Assembly (NCBI RefSeq): GCF_042654985.1 | Contig: NZ_JBHSMT010000014.1 | Coordinates: 1-64,000, forward strand | Direction of reading: 5' to 3' | From: Paraherbaspirillum soli | GTDB lineage: Bacteria > Pseudomonadota > Gammaproteobacteria > Burkholderiales > Burkholderiaceae_D | Length of the DNA stretch: 64,000 bases | Part shown: positions 23,478-32,410 of the stretch, piece by piece | How positions within the stretch are numbered: the stretch's first letter is position 1 | Layout: every line of letters starts with the position of its first letter | Program-made: the position numbers and the translations under genes | The notes under the pieces: model-generated | Told to the model about the DNA's origin: nothing | The model's database searches: none | Seen by the model: only the letters and a program-made list of their open reading frames with translations

Positions 23478-25940
23478 ATGGCATCAGGTCTATGGTTTGC
23501 TGTCGTTTGCGGTATCGTCGCCGTCATTTACGGGCTGGTCTCGCGCAGCTGGATATTGAAGCAGGACCCCGGTAATCCACGCATGCAGGAAATCGCGGCA
23601 GCTATCCAGCAAGGGGCCGCCGCCTATCTGGCCCGCCAGTACCGCACTATCGCCATGGTTGGCATTGTGCTGTTCATCATCATCGCGCTCATCCCAGGGC
23701 TGGGCCCGATTACCGCAGTCGGCTTTATGGTCGGCGCATTGTTGTCAGGCGCCTGCGGTTTCATCGGCATGAATGTCTCGGTGCGCGCCAACGTGCGTAC
23801 CGCGCAGGCCGCAACCAAGGGGATGAGTGCGGCGCTGGACGTGGCTTTTCGCGGCGGTGCGATTACCGGCATGCTGGTGGTCGGTCTCGGCCTGTTGGGA
23901 GTGACGCTGTTCTTTCTGTGGCTGGTATCGTTTGAAGGACGATCCGGGGTCTCACTGCACGACATTATCCGGCCGATGATCGGATTGGCATTCGGCGCTT
24001 CGCTGATTTCCATTTTTGCCCGCTTGGGCGGCGGCATTTTTACTAAAGGCGCCGATGTCGGCGCCGATTTGGTCGGCAAGGTCGAGGCCGGGATTCCTGA
24101 AGACGATCCTCGCAATCCAGCGGTGATTGCCGATAACGTCGGCGACAATGTCGGCGATTGCGCCGGTATGGCAGCGGATCTGTTTGAAACCTATGTGGTG
24201 ACATTGATCGCCACCATGTTGCTGGGCGCATTGTTGATCAAAGGGGCTGAATTGCAGGCGGTCCTGTATCCGTTGATGCTTGGCGGCGTGTCGATACTGG
24301 CGTCGATTGCGGGATGCTCGATGGTCAAGGCCAAACCCGGCAAGAAAATCATGTCGGCGCTGTACACCGGTCTGCTGTGGGCCGCCGGCCTGAGCCTGAT
24401 CGGTTTTGCGGTCGTGACCTGGCTCATTCTGCCGCCGTCGATGCGGGTGCCGATGATGGGTTCGGCCATCATCGGTATCGTGTTGACCGGGTTGATGGTG
24501 TACATCACCGAGTATTACACCGCCACCGAATTCAAGCCGGTGCGCCACATCGCCGAAGCCTCCACTACCGGCCACGGCACCAACATCATTGCCGGTCTCG
24601 GCGTGTCGATGAAGTCGACGGCCTTTCCGGTATTGGCAGTGTGCCTGGCTATCCTCGCTTCATACTGGCTGGGTGGCCTGTACGGCATTGCGATTGCCGC
24701 CACCGCCATGCTGTCGATGGCCGGCATCATTGTCGCGCTCGATGCCTATGGTCCGATCACCGATAATGCCGGCGGCATCGCCGAGATGTCCGGCTTGCCG
24801 GAGTCGGTACGCGCCATTACCGACCCGCTGGACGCGGTTGGCAATACCACCAAAGCGGTTACCAAGGGCTATGCCATCGGTTCTGCCGGGTTGGCGGCAT
24901 TGGTGCTGTTTGCCGACTATACGCATGCGCTGGATTCGGTCGGCAACAGCACGGCATTCGAATTGTCGAATCCGCAGGTGATCGTCGGACTTTTCATCGG
25001 CGGCTTGATTCCCTATTTGTTCGGAGCGATGGCGATGGAAGCTGTCGGACGTGCCGCGGGCGCGGTGGTGATTGAAGTGAGACGCCAGTTCCGCGACATC
25101 AAGGGCATCATGGATGGCAGCGGCAAACCGGAATACGACAAGGCGGTCGATATGCTGACCTCGTCCGCGATCAAGGAGATGATCATCCCGTCGCTGTTGC
25201 CGGTGGTGGTGCCGATCCTGGTCGGTTTGTTATTGGGACCGGCGGCGTTGGGTGGGCTGTTGATGGGCACGATCGTGACCGGCCTGTTTGTTGCGATCTC
25301 GATGACTACCGGCGGCGGCGCCTGGGACAACGCGAAGAAATACATTGAAGACGGTCATCACGGCGGCAAGGGTTCGGACGCGCACAAGGCCGCGGTGACC
25401 GGCGACACCGTTGGCGATCCGTATAAGGATACCGCCGGCCCGGCGGTCAATCCGCTGATCAAGATCATCAATATCGTGGCTTTGTTGCTGGTGCCTTTGT
25501 TACCCGGGGTGGGGTTGAATCAGACTGCGACGATGGGGCAGCGGATGCTGCCGATCCTGGTAGAACCGTCTGGCGCGGAGAGTGTCGGCAGCAATGCCGG
25601 CGACAGCAGCGACCGGCAGTTACCGACGCCGGCGCAGACGACGATTGTGTATTTTGAATCCGGCAAGACCGAAGCCGCAGCGGGTACGGCTGCACAGTTG
25701 GCGGCCATTGTGAGCACGGCCAAAGCCAAAGCAGATGCCAAAGTGGTGTTGAGCGGGTTTCACGATGCCACTGGCGATCCTGCGAAAAATGAGGAAATCG
25801 CAAAAGAGCGTGCCAAGAGTGTGAAAGCCTTGTTGTTGATTGCAGGCGTTCCTGAAGATGCGATCGTGCTGGAAAAGCCGCGGGTGACGACCGCAGGCGA
25901 CAACGCAGAGGCGCGGCGGGTTGAGGTAAGCATTCGATGA
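23478..25940 (+). CDS. hppA: K+-insensitive membrane H+-pyrophosphatase with C-terminal OmpA-like domain
   Basis: 820 residues. The first 690 or so form the multi-helix pump that couples pyrophosphate hydrolysis to proton export. The catalytic loop DVGADLVGKVE lies at 193-203, with DNVGDNVGDCAGMAADLFETY after it. GNTTKAVTKGYAIGSAG has Lys at 459, the residue that marks K+-independent types. From about 716 there is an extra domain (TIVYFESGK, then NEEIAKERAKSVKALLLIAGV, ending EARRVEVSIR) that looks like a peptidoglycan-binding OmpA domain. The join is in frame, with no sign of an assembly error. ATG at 23478 follows AGGAGG; the frame is open from 23379. Confidence 0.95.
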   Translation: MASGLWFAVVCGIVAVIYGLVSRSWILKQDPGNPRMQEIAAAIQQGAAAYLARQYRTIAMVGIVLFIIIALIPGLGPITAVGFMVGALLSGACGFIGMNVSVRANVRTAQAATKGMSAALDVAFRGGAITGMLVVGLGLLGVTLFFLWLVSFEGRSGVSLHDIIRPMIGLAFGASLISIFARLGGGIFTKGADVGADLVGKVEAGIPEDDPRNPAVIADNVGDNVGDCAGMAADLFETYVVTLIATMLLGALLIKGAELQAVLYPLMLGGVSILASIAGCSMVKAKPGKKIMSALYTGLLWAAGLSLIGFAVVTWLILPPSMRVPMMGSAIIGIVLTGLMVYITEYYTATEFKPVRHIAEASTTGHGTNIIAGLGVSMKSTAFPVLAVCLAILASYWLGGLYGIAIAATAMLSMAGIIVALDAYGPITDNAGGIAEMSGLPESVRAITDPLDAVGNTTKAVTKGYAIGSAGLAALVLFADYTHALDSVGNSTAFELSNPQVIVGLFIGGLIPYLFGAMAMEAVGRAAGAVVIEVRRQFRDIKGIMDGSGKPEYDKAVDMLTSSAIKEMIIPSLLPVVVPILVGLLLGPAALGGLLMGTIVTGLFVAISMTTGGGAWDNAKKYIEDGHHGGKGSDAHKAAVTGDTVGDPYKDTAGPAVNPLIKIINIVALLLVPLLPGVGLNQTATMGQRMLPILVEPSGAESVGSNAGDSSDRQLPTPAQTTIVYFESGKTEAAAGTAAQLAAIVSTAKAKADAKVVLSGFHDATGDPAKNEEIAKERAKSVKALLLIAGVPEDAIVLEKPRVTTAGDNAEARRVEVSIR

Positions 25941-26054
25941 GAACTCAGGGTGGCGGCGCAGAGTTAATTGGGGCAGTGCGCCGCCATACTCGGCCCGCGA
26001 CGTCGCGCCATATCAGATGCCGCATTCCCCAAAGTCCGTCCCCCTGTTAATCTC

Positions 26055-27239
26055 ATGTCCATGCAGATAAAAACAGGCCTGATATTGACCGGCGGCGGCG
26101 CGCGCGCCGCGTATCAGGTCGGGGTGATGGACGCGGTGGCTTCCATTTTGCGGGGGCAGGGCTGGCCGTCCGAGCGCAATCCATTCGACATCATTTGCGG
26201 CACTTCAGCCGGCGCCATCAATGCGACGGCGCTGGCCTGCCGTGCCGATCACTTCGGCGAAGGTGTGCAAAAACTGCTGGACGTGTGGGAGCACTTCACG
26301 GTCGAACAGGTATATCGCGCCGACTCGCTCGGGATATTGCGTTCCGGTGCGCGCTGGTTGTCGTTGCTGTCTTTCGGCTGGTTATTGCGCAAGTGGCATG
26401 CCAATCCGCCGACTTCACTGCTCGACAACACGCCGCTGGTTACCATGCTGCATCGGCTATTGGATCTGGAACGGCTGGACGCGGTTTTAAACAAGGGCGC
26501 GTTGCAGGCGCTGGCGATTACTGCCTCGTCATATAGCGGCGGTCAGCACATCACGTTTTATCAAAGCAGCGCTACGGAAATCCAGAACTGGACTCGCAGT
26601 CAGCGGCGTGCCGTCAGGGATCAGATCGGGGTCGTGCATTTGCTGGCGTCGTCCGCGATTCCATTCATCTTTCCTGCGGTCCCGATTTATTGCGATGGTC
26701 GCCGGGAATATTTCGGCGATGGTTCGATGCGCCAGCTGGCGCCGATTTCTCCTGCGATCCATCTCGGCGCCAGCAAGGTGCTGGTGGTCGGCGCTGGCCG
26801 CCGCAAGGAATCGCCGTCGGACTTGCCGCTATTTGCCAGTTATCCCAGCCTGGCGCAAATTGCCAATCATGCACTCACCAGCATTTTCCTGGATGGGCTG
26901 GCGGTCGATATCGAACGCCTGCAGCGGATCAATCACACCTTGTCTTTTTTGACCGAGGAGCAGCGTGCGCAAGTAGCGTTGAAGCCGGTCGACATGTTGA
27001 TCATTTCTCCATCGGAGCAGATCGACGATATCGCGTGCAAACATATTGACAGCTTGCCAGTGCCGATCAGGGTCCTGTTAAGCGGCCTTGGCGGCACCGA
27101 CGCGCACGGCGCCGGGCTGGCCTCTTATTTATTATTCGAGTCCGGCTATACGCGCGACCTGATCCGGATGGGAAAAAAGGATACGTGGGCGCGTCAGGAT
27201 GAGGTGGTGAATTTTTTTTCCGATCGGTCAAGCACGTAG
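26055..27239 (+). CDS. Patatin-like phospholipase
   Basis: 394 residues. The patatin signature is complete: the oxyanion loop GGGARAAYQ (13-21), the nucleophile elbow GTSAG with Ser 51, and the catalytic Asp 222 in FGDGSMRQ. It is probably a cytoplasmic or membrane-associated lipid acyl hydrolase, with no signal peptide. Two in-frame ATGs exist at 26055 and 26061; the frame is open from 25968. Neighbours give no substrate clue. Confidence 0.93.
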   Translation: MSMQIKTGLILTGGGARAAYQVGVMDAVASILRGQGWPSERNPFDIICGTSAGAINATALACRADHFGEGVQKLLDVWEHFTVEQVYRADSLGILRSGARWLSLLSFGWLLRKWHANPPTSLLDNTPLVTMLHRLLDLERLDAVLNKGALQALAITASSYSGGQHITFYQSSATEIQNWTRSQRRAVRDQIGVVHLLASSAIPFIFPAVPIYCDGRREYFGDGSMRQLAPISPAIHLGASKVLVVGAGRRKESPSDLPLFASYPSLAQIANHALTSIFLDGLAVDIERLQRINHTLSFLTEEQRAQVALKPVDMLIISPSEQIDDIACKHIDSLPVPIRVLLSGLGGTDAHGAGLASYLLFESGYTRDLIRMGKKDTWARQDEVVNFFSDRSST

Positions 27240-27413
27240 CTTTTCTGGCGATGCGCAACGATCAGTGCCACTGACGGTGATGATACGGGTTGATTCGGTT
27301 TGAGCAACACGTTACCCTACGGTATCGGTTATTTCAAATTTGTTAAATTGATGTCAAATCATGCAACTCAGGGCCGGCTCTCCGGTCCAAGCCCGGGCTT
27401 CAGCTTCGCGTTT

Positions 27414-27773
27414 ATGCGCAACTGGATGCTGCTTCTGGTTGGCTTACTGTTCTCTTTTCAGGTTTTTGCACGCGGGCCTTTGCCGCCGGATGTGGTGCCC
27501 TTGTCGCAGCTTCCGCGAGAAGCGCAAGCTACGCTGGTGCTGATTAAACAAGGCGGGCCGTTTCCGTATGCCAAGGACGGAGTGGTCTTCGGCAACTATG
27601 AGGGGGTTTTGCCAAAGCAAAAGCGCGGGTATTATCACGAATTCACGGTCAAGACCCCACGCGCCCGTAATCGTGGTGCACGTCGTATTATTGCCGGTGG
27701 CAATCCCCAGTATTCGGGGGAATATTATTACACCGACGATCATTACCAAACTTTCAGACGCATTCAAGAGTGA
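27414..27773 (+). CDS. Secreted guanyl-specific ribonuclease (RNase Sa/barnase superfamily)
   Basis: 119 residues beginning with a signal peptide (MRNWMLLLVGLLFSFQVFARG). The mature part has the microbial RNase pattern LPREAQATLVLIKQGGPFPY, GYYHEF (Glu 76), RGARRII (Arg 90) and DDHYQTF (His 110), the Glu-Arg-His catalytic set. It should cleave RNA at G after export. ATG at 27414 is chosen for the signal peptide although the ribosome site is weak; the frame opens at 27300. The barstar gene follows directly, as in barnase-type pairs. Confidence 0.9.
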   Translation: MRNWMLLLVGLLFSFQVFARGPLPPDVVPLSQLPREAQATLVLIKQGGPFPYAKDGVVFGNYEGVLPKQKRGYYHEFTVKTPRARNRGARRIIAGGNPQYSGEYYYTDDHYQTFRRIQE

Positions 27774-27823
27774 CTGAGATACAAAAACAACAGCAATCCA
27801 TCATTGCTCTAGCTGAGGGAAAA

Positions 27824-28240
27824 ATGAGTTTGTTTAAAACCGTGCAGCCAAATGTAGTGCAGTCCATTCGCGCCTTTCGTGTGACCGACTTGCAGGCGGA
27901 GGCTGAAGGTCTCGGGCAGCATTTCTTGTATGCGTATTGCGCGGATGCAACGACCAAACAACAAGTTTTATCGAATATCGCGCAGTCTTTTCACTTCCCC
28001 AAACATTTTGGCAAGAATTTCGATGCGCTTAAGGATTGCCTGACCGATCTGGCGTATAAAGCCGGTGCGCAACCCGGCTTTGTCGTGGTGTTGGAGCAAT
28101 TGCCGAACACGCCCAAGTTCGACAAGGAGGCGCGCGAAACTCTGCTGGATGTGTTCCGCGACAGCGCAGATTTTTGGGCCGACAAGAAAGTAGCGTTTCG
28201 AGTGTTTTACTCGTTTTCAGTGCAAAACCTGCTTCCCTGA
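27824..28240 (+). CDS. Barstar family ribonuclease inhibitor
   Basis: 138 residues. FPKHFGKNFDALKDCLTDL matches the barstar helix that plugs the RNase active site; Asp 67 and Asp 71 correspond to barstar Asp 35 and Asp 39. It should protect the cytoplasm from the RNase encoded just upstream. ATG at 27824 has GAGGG four bases before it. An alternative GTG at 27770 overlaps the RNase stop and would add 18 residues. Confidence 0.92.
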   Translation: MSLFKTVQPNVVQSIRAFRVTDLQAEAEGLGQHFLYAYCADATTKQQVLSNIAQSFHFPKHFGKNFDALKDCLTDLAYKAGAQPGFVVVLEQLPNTPKFDKEARETLLDVFRDSADFWADKKVAFRVFYSFSVQNLLP

Positions 28241-28324
28241 TACTTGAGCCGAAGGGCAGAGCGGACGGCCGTTCTTTTGCTGTAGAGTATTTTTTCGTTC
28301 TTGGCCTGCTTTCGCAAACAGCCT

Positions 28325-28363
28325 AGCACCTGTTGCAAAAATAATATTTTGCAGGTGCTTTTG
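28325..28363 (+). terminator. Terminator after the RNase-barstar pair
   Basis: AGCACCT and AGGTGCT, with an inner GCAAAA / TTTTGC stem, form a hairpin ended by TTTT. It separates the pair from purN. Confidence 0.7.
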
Positions 28364-28390
28364 ATCAAAAACAGTAGTGCAGAAGGTACA

Positions 28391-29008
28391 ATGCGCGCCA
28401 TGAAAAGCATTGTTATCCTGATTTCCGGACGTGGCAGCAACATGGAAGCCATCGTCCGCGCCGCTCAAACCGAGCAATGGCCTGCCAGAATCACCGCCGT
28501 CATCAGCAACCGGGCCGATGCCGCGGGCCTGACGTTCGCTGCCGCGCAAGGCATCCCAACGGCCGTGGTGGCGAATAAAGATTATCCCGATCGTGAACGG
28601 TTCGATGCCGCGTTGCGGACCGTGATTGATGGATTCTCCCCCGATTTGATCGTCCTGGCCGGATTCATGCGTATCCTGACCGCGCCGTTCGTGCAGCATT
28701 ATGCTGGCCGCATGTTGAATATTCATCCCTCACTGTTGCCCAGTTTTCCGGGTATCGCGACCCATCGGCAGGCTTTGGCAGCGGGTGTCAAAGTGCATGG
28801 CGTTACTGTGCATTTTGTGACTGCAACGCTGGATAATGGTCCGATCGTGGCGCAGGCGGTGGTGCCGGTACATCAAGGCGACACCGAGCAGACACTGGAA
28901 GCGCGGGTGCTGATTGAAGAGCATCAGCTATATCCGCGTGCAGTGCGCTGGTTTATCGAGGATAGCCTAACCATCGAGGACGGCCGCGTGTTGGTGAGTG
29001 AACAATAG
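28391..29008 (+). CDS. purN: Phosphoribosylglycinamide formyltransferase
   Basis: 205 residues. It transfers a formyl group from 10-formyl-THF to GAR in purine synthesis. MKSIVILISGRGSNMEAIV at the start, LAGFMRIL, and the conserved NIHPSLLPSFPG with HGVTVHFV are the family motifs (catalytic Asn, His and a later Asp). AGAAGG lies four bases before ATG at 28391; a second ATG is at 28400. The open frame reaches 28301 without better support. Confidence 0.96.
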   Translation: MRAMKSIVILISGRGSNMEAIVRAAQTEQWPARITAVISNRADAAGLTFAAAQGIPTAVVANKDYPDRERFDAALRTVIDGFSPDLIVLAGFMRILTAPFVQHYAGRMLNIHPSLLPSFPGIATHRQALAAGVKVHGVTVHFVTATLDNGPIVAQAVVPVHQGDTEQTLEARVLIEEHQLYPRAVRWFIEDSLTIEDGRVLVSEQ

Positions 29009-29103
29009 TGAACATCAGCGCTGATTAGGCGCGCCGCATGTGGCAACACAAAACGACGTAGCAAGTAGTAGCAACACCGAAAGATTTTTATGAAAGATTC
29101 AAC

Positions 29104-30357
29104 ATGAGATTGCCACCAGCGATCATCGGTCATACCGAAGAAGTCCTGCGCGAAATTTTGCGTTTTACCGGCCCAGCAGATGGCACCTTGTCGCGCTATT
29201 TCCGCGAACATCCCAAGCTTGGTTCGCGCGAGCGCGGAGTGGTCGCGGAAGCGGTCTACGGCTTGCTGCGCAATAAATCGATTTACACCAGTTTCGCCGA
29301 ATCGGGTAATGGCCCAACCATGCGTCGCATGACCTTGCTGGGTCTGGCAGACGCCGTCGGCGCCGACGCCTTGGGCGGCTTGTCCGAAGAAGAAACAGAG
29401 TGGCTGGAGCGGGTCGCCCTGATCGACCGCAGCCTGATGCCGGCGGCAATGCGCGCCAACCTGCCGCAGTGGCTGTTTGAGAAACTGGTGGCGCGCGACG
29501 GCGAAGCCACGACCTTACAACTGGCCGACGCAATGAATCAACCGGCACCGCTGGACCTGCGCGTCAATTCTATGAAGGCAACCCGCGAAGAAGTCGTCGC
29601 GGCCTTGGCTGAGGCGCCGATTCTGTGTGAGCCAACGCCTTATGCACCACTCGGTTTGCGTGTGATAAAAAAACCGGCGCTGCAAAATCTGCCGCTATTC
29701 AAGAACGGTGCGATCGAAGTGCAAGACGAGGGCAGCCAGTTGCTGGCGCAAATCGTCGGCGCCAAGCGGGGCGAAATGGTGGTCGATTTCTGTGCCGGAG
29801 CCGGTGGCAAGACGCTGGCGCTGGGCGCGACGATGCGCAACACCGGTCGTTTGTACGCATTCGATGTGTCCGAGAAGCGGCTGGCAAAACTGAAGCCGCG
29901 CATGGCGCGCAGCGGTTTGTCGAATATTCATCCGGTACTGATCGCGCATGAAAACGACAGCAAGGTAAAACGTCTGGCCGGCAAGATCGATCGCGTGCTG
30001 GTCGATGCTCCTTGCAGCGGCCTGGGCACTTTGCGTCGCAATCCCGACGTCAAATGGCGTCAGACGCCAGAAACCATCGTCGAAATGAACGCCAAGCAAA
30101 TTGCGATTTTGTCGAGCGCGGCACGCTTGGTGAAGTCGGGCGGTCGCCTGGTTTACGGTACCTGCAGTTTGCTGGATGAAGAAAACGAAGCTATTGCCGC
30201 GCAGTTTTTGGCAAGCCACGAAGATTTTGCGCTGCTGCCGATGAAGGATGTTTTGGCCGAGCAAAAGATCGTACTGGAGATGGGCGACTACCTAAAATTG
30301 CTGCCGCATCAGCATCAGACCGACGGCTTTTTTGCTGCGGTATTCGTCCGTAAGTAA
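29104..30357 (+). CDS. RsmB/NOP-family RNA (cytosine-5) methyltransferase
   Basis: 417 residues. It uses SAM to methylate a cytosine in rRNA. The SAM-binding motif VVDFCAGAGGKTLALGA, the motif IV cysteine in VDAPCSGLGTLRRNPD and the motif VI cysteine in YGTCSLLDEENE are all present. The N-terminal half is a helical RNA-binding part but lacks a full NusB domain, so I do not equate it strictly with RsmB. It sits between purN and a PLD-type gene on the same strand. Confidence 0.92.
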   Translation: MRLPPAIIGHTEEVLREILRFTGPADGTLSRYFREHPKLGSRERGVVAEAVYGLLRNKSIYTSFAESGNGPTMRRMTLLGLADAVGADALGGLSEEETEWLERVALIDRSLMPAAMRANLPQWLFEKLVARDGEATTLQLADAMNQPAPLDLRVNSMKATREEVVAALAEAPILCEPTPYAPLGLRVIKKPALQNLPLFKNGAIEVQDEGSQLLAQIVGAKRGEMVVDFCAGAGGKTLALGATMRNTGRLYAFDVSEKRLAKLKPRMARSGLSNIHPVLIAHENDSKVKRLAGKIDRVLVDAPCSGLGTLRRNPDVKWRQTPETIVEMNAKQIAILSSAARLVKSGGRLVYGTCSLLDEENEAIAAQFLASHEDFALLPMKDVLAEQKIVLEMGDYLKLLPHQHQTDGFFAAVFVRK

Positions 30358-30375
30358 GTGCTTGAAGGCCCGTCG

Positions 30376-30957
30376 ATGAGGCGCCTGCCTTGCCTGATTC
30401 GCCGCATCGGGCAGGGCATAGTGATCTGCGCAGCACTGGCTTCTGCGTCGGTCGGTGCCTTCGATTCCGCTGTGCCGCCGCAAAGTGCGGTGGGCACCTT
30501 GCAGCCGGCATTTGCACCGTGGGACGACATCGAGGGCTTGATTGTCGAGAACCTGGCTATGGCCAAAAATCAGGTACTGGTCCAAGCCTACCTGTTGAGT
30601 AATCAAAAGATCGTCGATGCCTTGATTGCCGCCAAGCGGCGCAGGGTCGATGTCCGGGTGCTGGTCGACGGCCGGCAGATGGAACAAGTTGGGGCAAGCA
30701 AGGCGGCAGCATTGGCGGCCGCCGACGTACCGGTCTGGTTGGAAACGCGCTATCAAAATGCGCACAACAAAGTCATTGTGATTGATCCAGACGCTACCGA
30801 TGCTACGGTGATTACCGGCAGTTTTAATTTCACCTGGAGCGCACAACATAAGAATGCCGAAAACATTCTGATCGCGCGCAAAAACCCGGCGTTGGCGGCG
30901 CGTTACGCCTTGAATTGGGAGCGTCACCGCCAAGACGCTATTCCGTACACAAAATAA
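30376..30957 (+). CDS. Exported phospholipase D-like (HKD) nuclease
   Basis: 193 residues with a signal peptide (IVICAALASASVGAF) followed by a single PLD domain. The HKD motif is HNKVIVID with His 130, Lys 132 and Asp 137, followed by TGSFNFT. Single-motif members such as Nuc act as dimers and hydrolyse DNA. ATG at 30376 has AAGG eight bases before it; a GTG at 30358 is also in frame. The last base overlaps the MscS start by one base (TAATG), so the two are one transcript. Confidence 0.9.
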   Translation: MRRLPCLIRRIGQGIVICAALASASVGAFDSAVPPQSAVGTLQPAFAPWDDIEGLIVENLAMAKNQVLVQAYLLSNQKIVDALIAAKRRRVDVRVLVDGRQMEQVGASKAAALAAADVPVWLETRYQNAHNKVIVIDPDATDATVITGSFNFTWSAQHKNAENILIARKNPALAARYALNWERHRQDAIPYTK

Positions 30958-32294
30958 TGCCGGATATTCTCACTGATTTGATCAACGACTTGGCGAGCAA
31001 TCTGCGGGCGCCCGGTTTGTTGGCGCAGGCTGGATTGCTACTGCTATGTATCGGCCTTGGCTGGCTGCTGGCGCGTGTGCTGCGCCGCACGTTTACCGTG
31101 GCGGGAGTCAAGCCGCCGGTGATGCAGATTGGCCTTGGCAGTTTTGCCCAGGTATTGACGCCGATACTGACCTTGCTGCTCTTGCTGCTGGCCAGGTTGG
31201 CCCTGTTGAAATGGCATCAGCCGGTCAATTTCCTGCGGCTGATGATTCCATTGGTAGCGTCCTTGGCGCTGATGCGTTTTGTGTTTTACGTATTGCGCCG
31301 GATTTTTGCGCGCAATAGTAGCGTCGGGACCTTCCTGCTGCTGTTTGAAAAGACTTTTGGCGCATTGGTATGGATCGGCTTGCTACTGTATATCACCGGC
31401 TTGTGGCCTGATTTGGTGGCGTACCTGGATAGCACGATCATTCCGATCGGCCGCTATCAAGTCTCGCTACTGGCAATCCTGCAGGCACTGGTGTCCGTAC
31501 TTGTGACCGTGGTGATCGCATTGTGGGCCGGCGCCACGCTGGAAGAGCGCCTGATGCGCGTCAATACCATGCACTCGTCAATCAGGACCGTGGTTGCACG
31601 CATGGCGCGTGCGTTCCTGATTGTGGTCGCTTTGTTATTGAGCCTGTCATTGGTCGGTATTGATCTGACAGTGTTATCCGTGTTCGGCGGTGCATTGGGC
31701 GTGGGGCTTGGTCTTGGCTTGCAAAAGATCGCCAGTAGTTATGTTTCCGGTTTCGTGATCTTGCTGGAGCGCAGCCTCGCCATCGGCGACATGGTCGGGG
31801 TCAGTACGTTTTATGGGAAAGTTACCCAGATCAATAGTCGTTATACCGTACTGGAAGGGCTGGACGGCGTTGAGTCGGTCGTGCCCAATGAAGTGTTCAT
31901 GAGCAATGCGGTCCAGAATTATTCATTGACCCACCGTATTTTGCGGCTTGCAACACATGTAACGATCGCTTATCAGGATGACGTCGAACGGATATTGTTA
32001 TTGCTTGAGCAAGCTGTTATCGCTGTCAACCGTGTTTCGAACGATGTCCTGCCGCAGGCTTTACTGCTGAAGATTGGTGCGGACGGTCTGGAGCTGGAAA
32101 TTGGATTCTGGATCACCGATCCCGAGAACGGGCGCCTGAACGTGTTGTCTGACGTTAATCGTGCAATCTGGTGCGTGCTGCAGACCAACCAGATCAAGGT
32201 GGCGCAAGTGAAACGCGATATCAAGCTATCGCAGGAAGAAAATCTCGGCACCAATTCGCAACAAGATTCGCCAAATATCAAAAGTGCTCAATAA
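30957..32294 (+). CDS. MscS family mechanosensitive ion channel
   Basis: 445 residues in the inner membrane. Helices lie at about 24-42, 62-82, 92-110, 130-150 and 165-190. The pore helix and following motif are clear: FGGALGVGLGLGLQKIASSYVSGFVILLE, then a soluble beta domain with VPNEVFMSNAVQNYS. It should release solutes under hypo-osmotic stress. It is larger than E. coli MscS because of extra N-terminal helices. ATG at 30957 overlaps the stop of the PLD gene. Confidence 0.93.
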   Translation: MPDILTDLINDLASNLRAPGLLAQAGLLLLCIGLGWLLARVLRRTFTVAGVKPPVMQIGLGSFAQVLTPILTLLLLLLARLALLKWHQPVNFLRLMIPLVASLALMRFVFYVLRRIFARNSSVGTFLLLFEKTFGALVWIGLLLYITGLWPDLVAYLDSTIIPIGRYQVSLLAILQALVSVLVTVVIALWAGATLEERLMRVNTMHSSIRTVVARMARAFLIVVALLLSLSLVGIDLTVLSVFGGALGVGLGLGLQKIASSYVSGFVILLERSLAIGDMVGVSTFYGKVTQINSRYTVLEGLDGVESVVPNEVFMSNAVQNYSLTHRILRLATHVTIAYQDDVERILLLLEQAVIAVNRVSNDVLPQALLLKIGADGLELEIGFWITDPENGRLNVLSDVNRAIWCVLQTNQIKVAQVKRDIKLSQEENLGTNSQQDSPNIKSAQ

Positions 32295-32410
32295 TAAGGG
32301 TACAATTACGGTCTAAATTCGGCTAACTGTTCGGTAACTACCCTTCAAATTACCCGTATTGCACTGCAAAATAACTGCAGCTAAGTAATTCAATTATGGA
32401 GTACACAATA

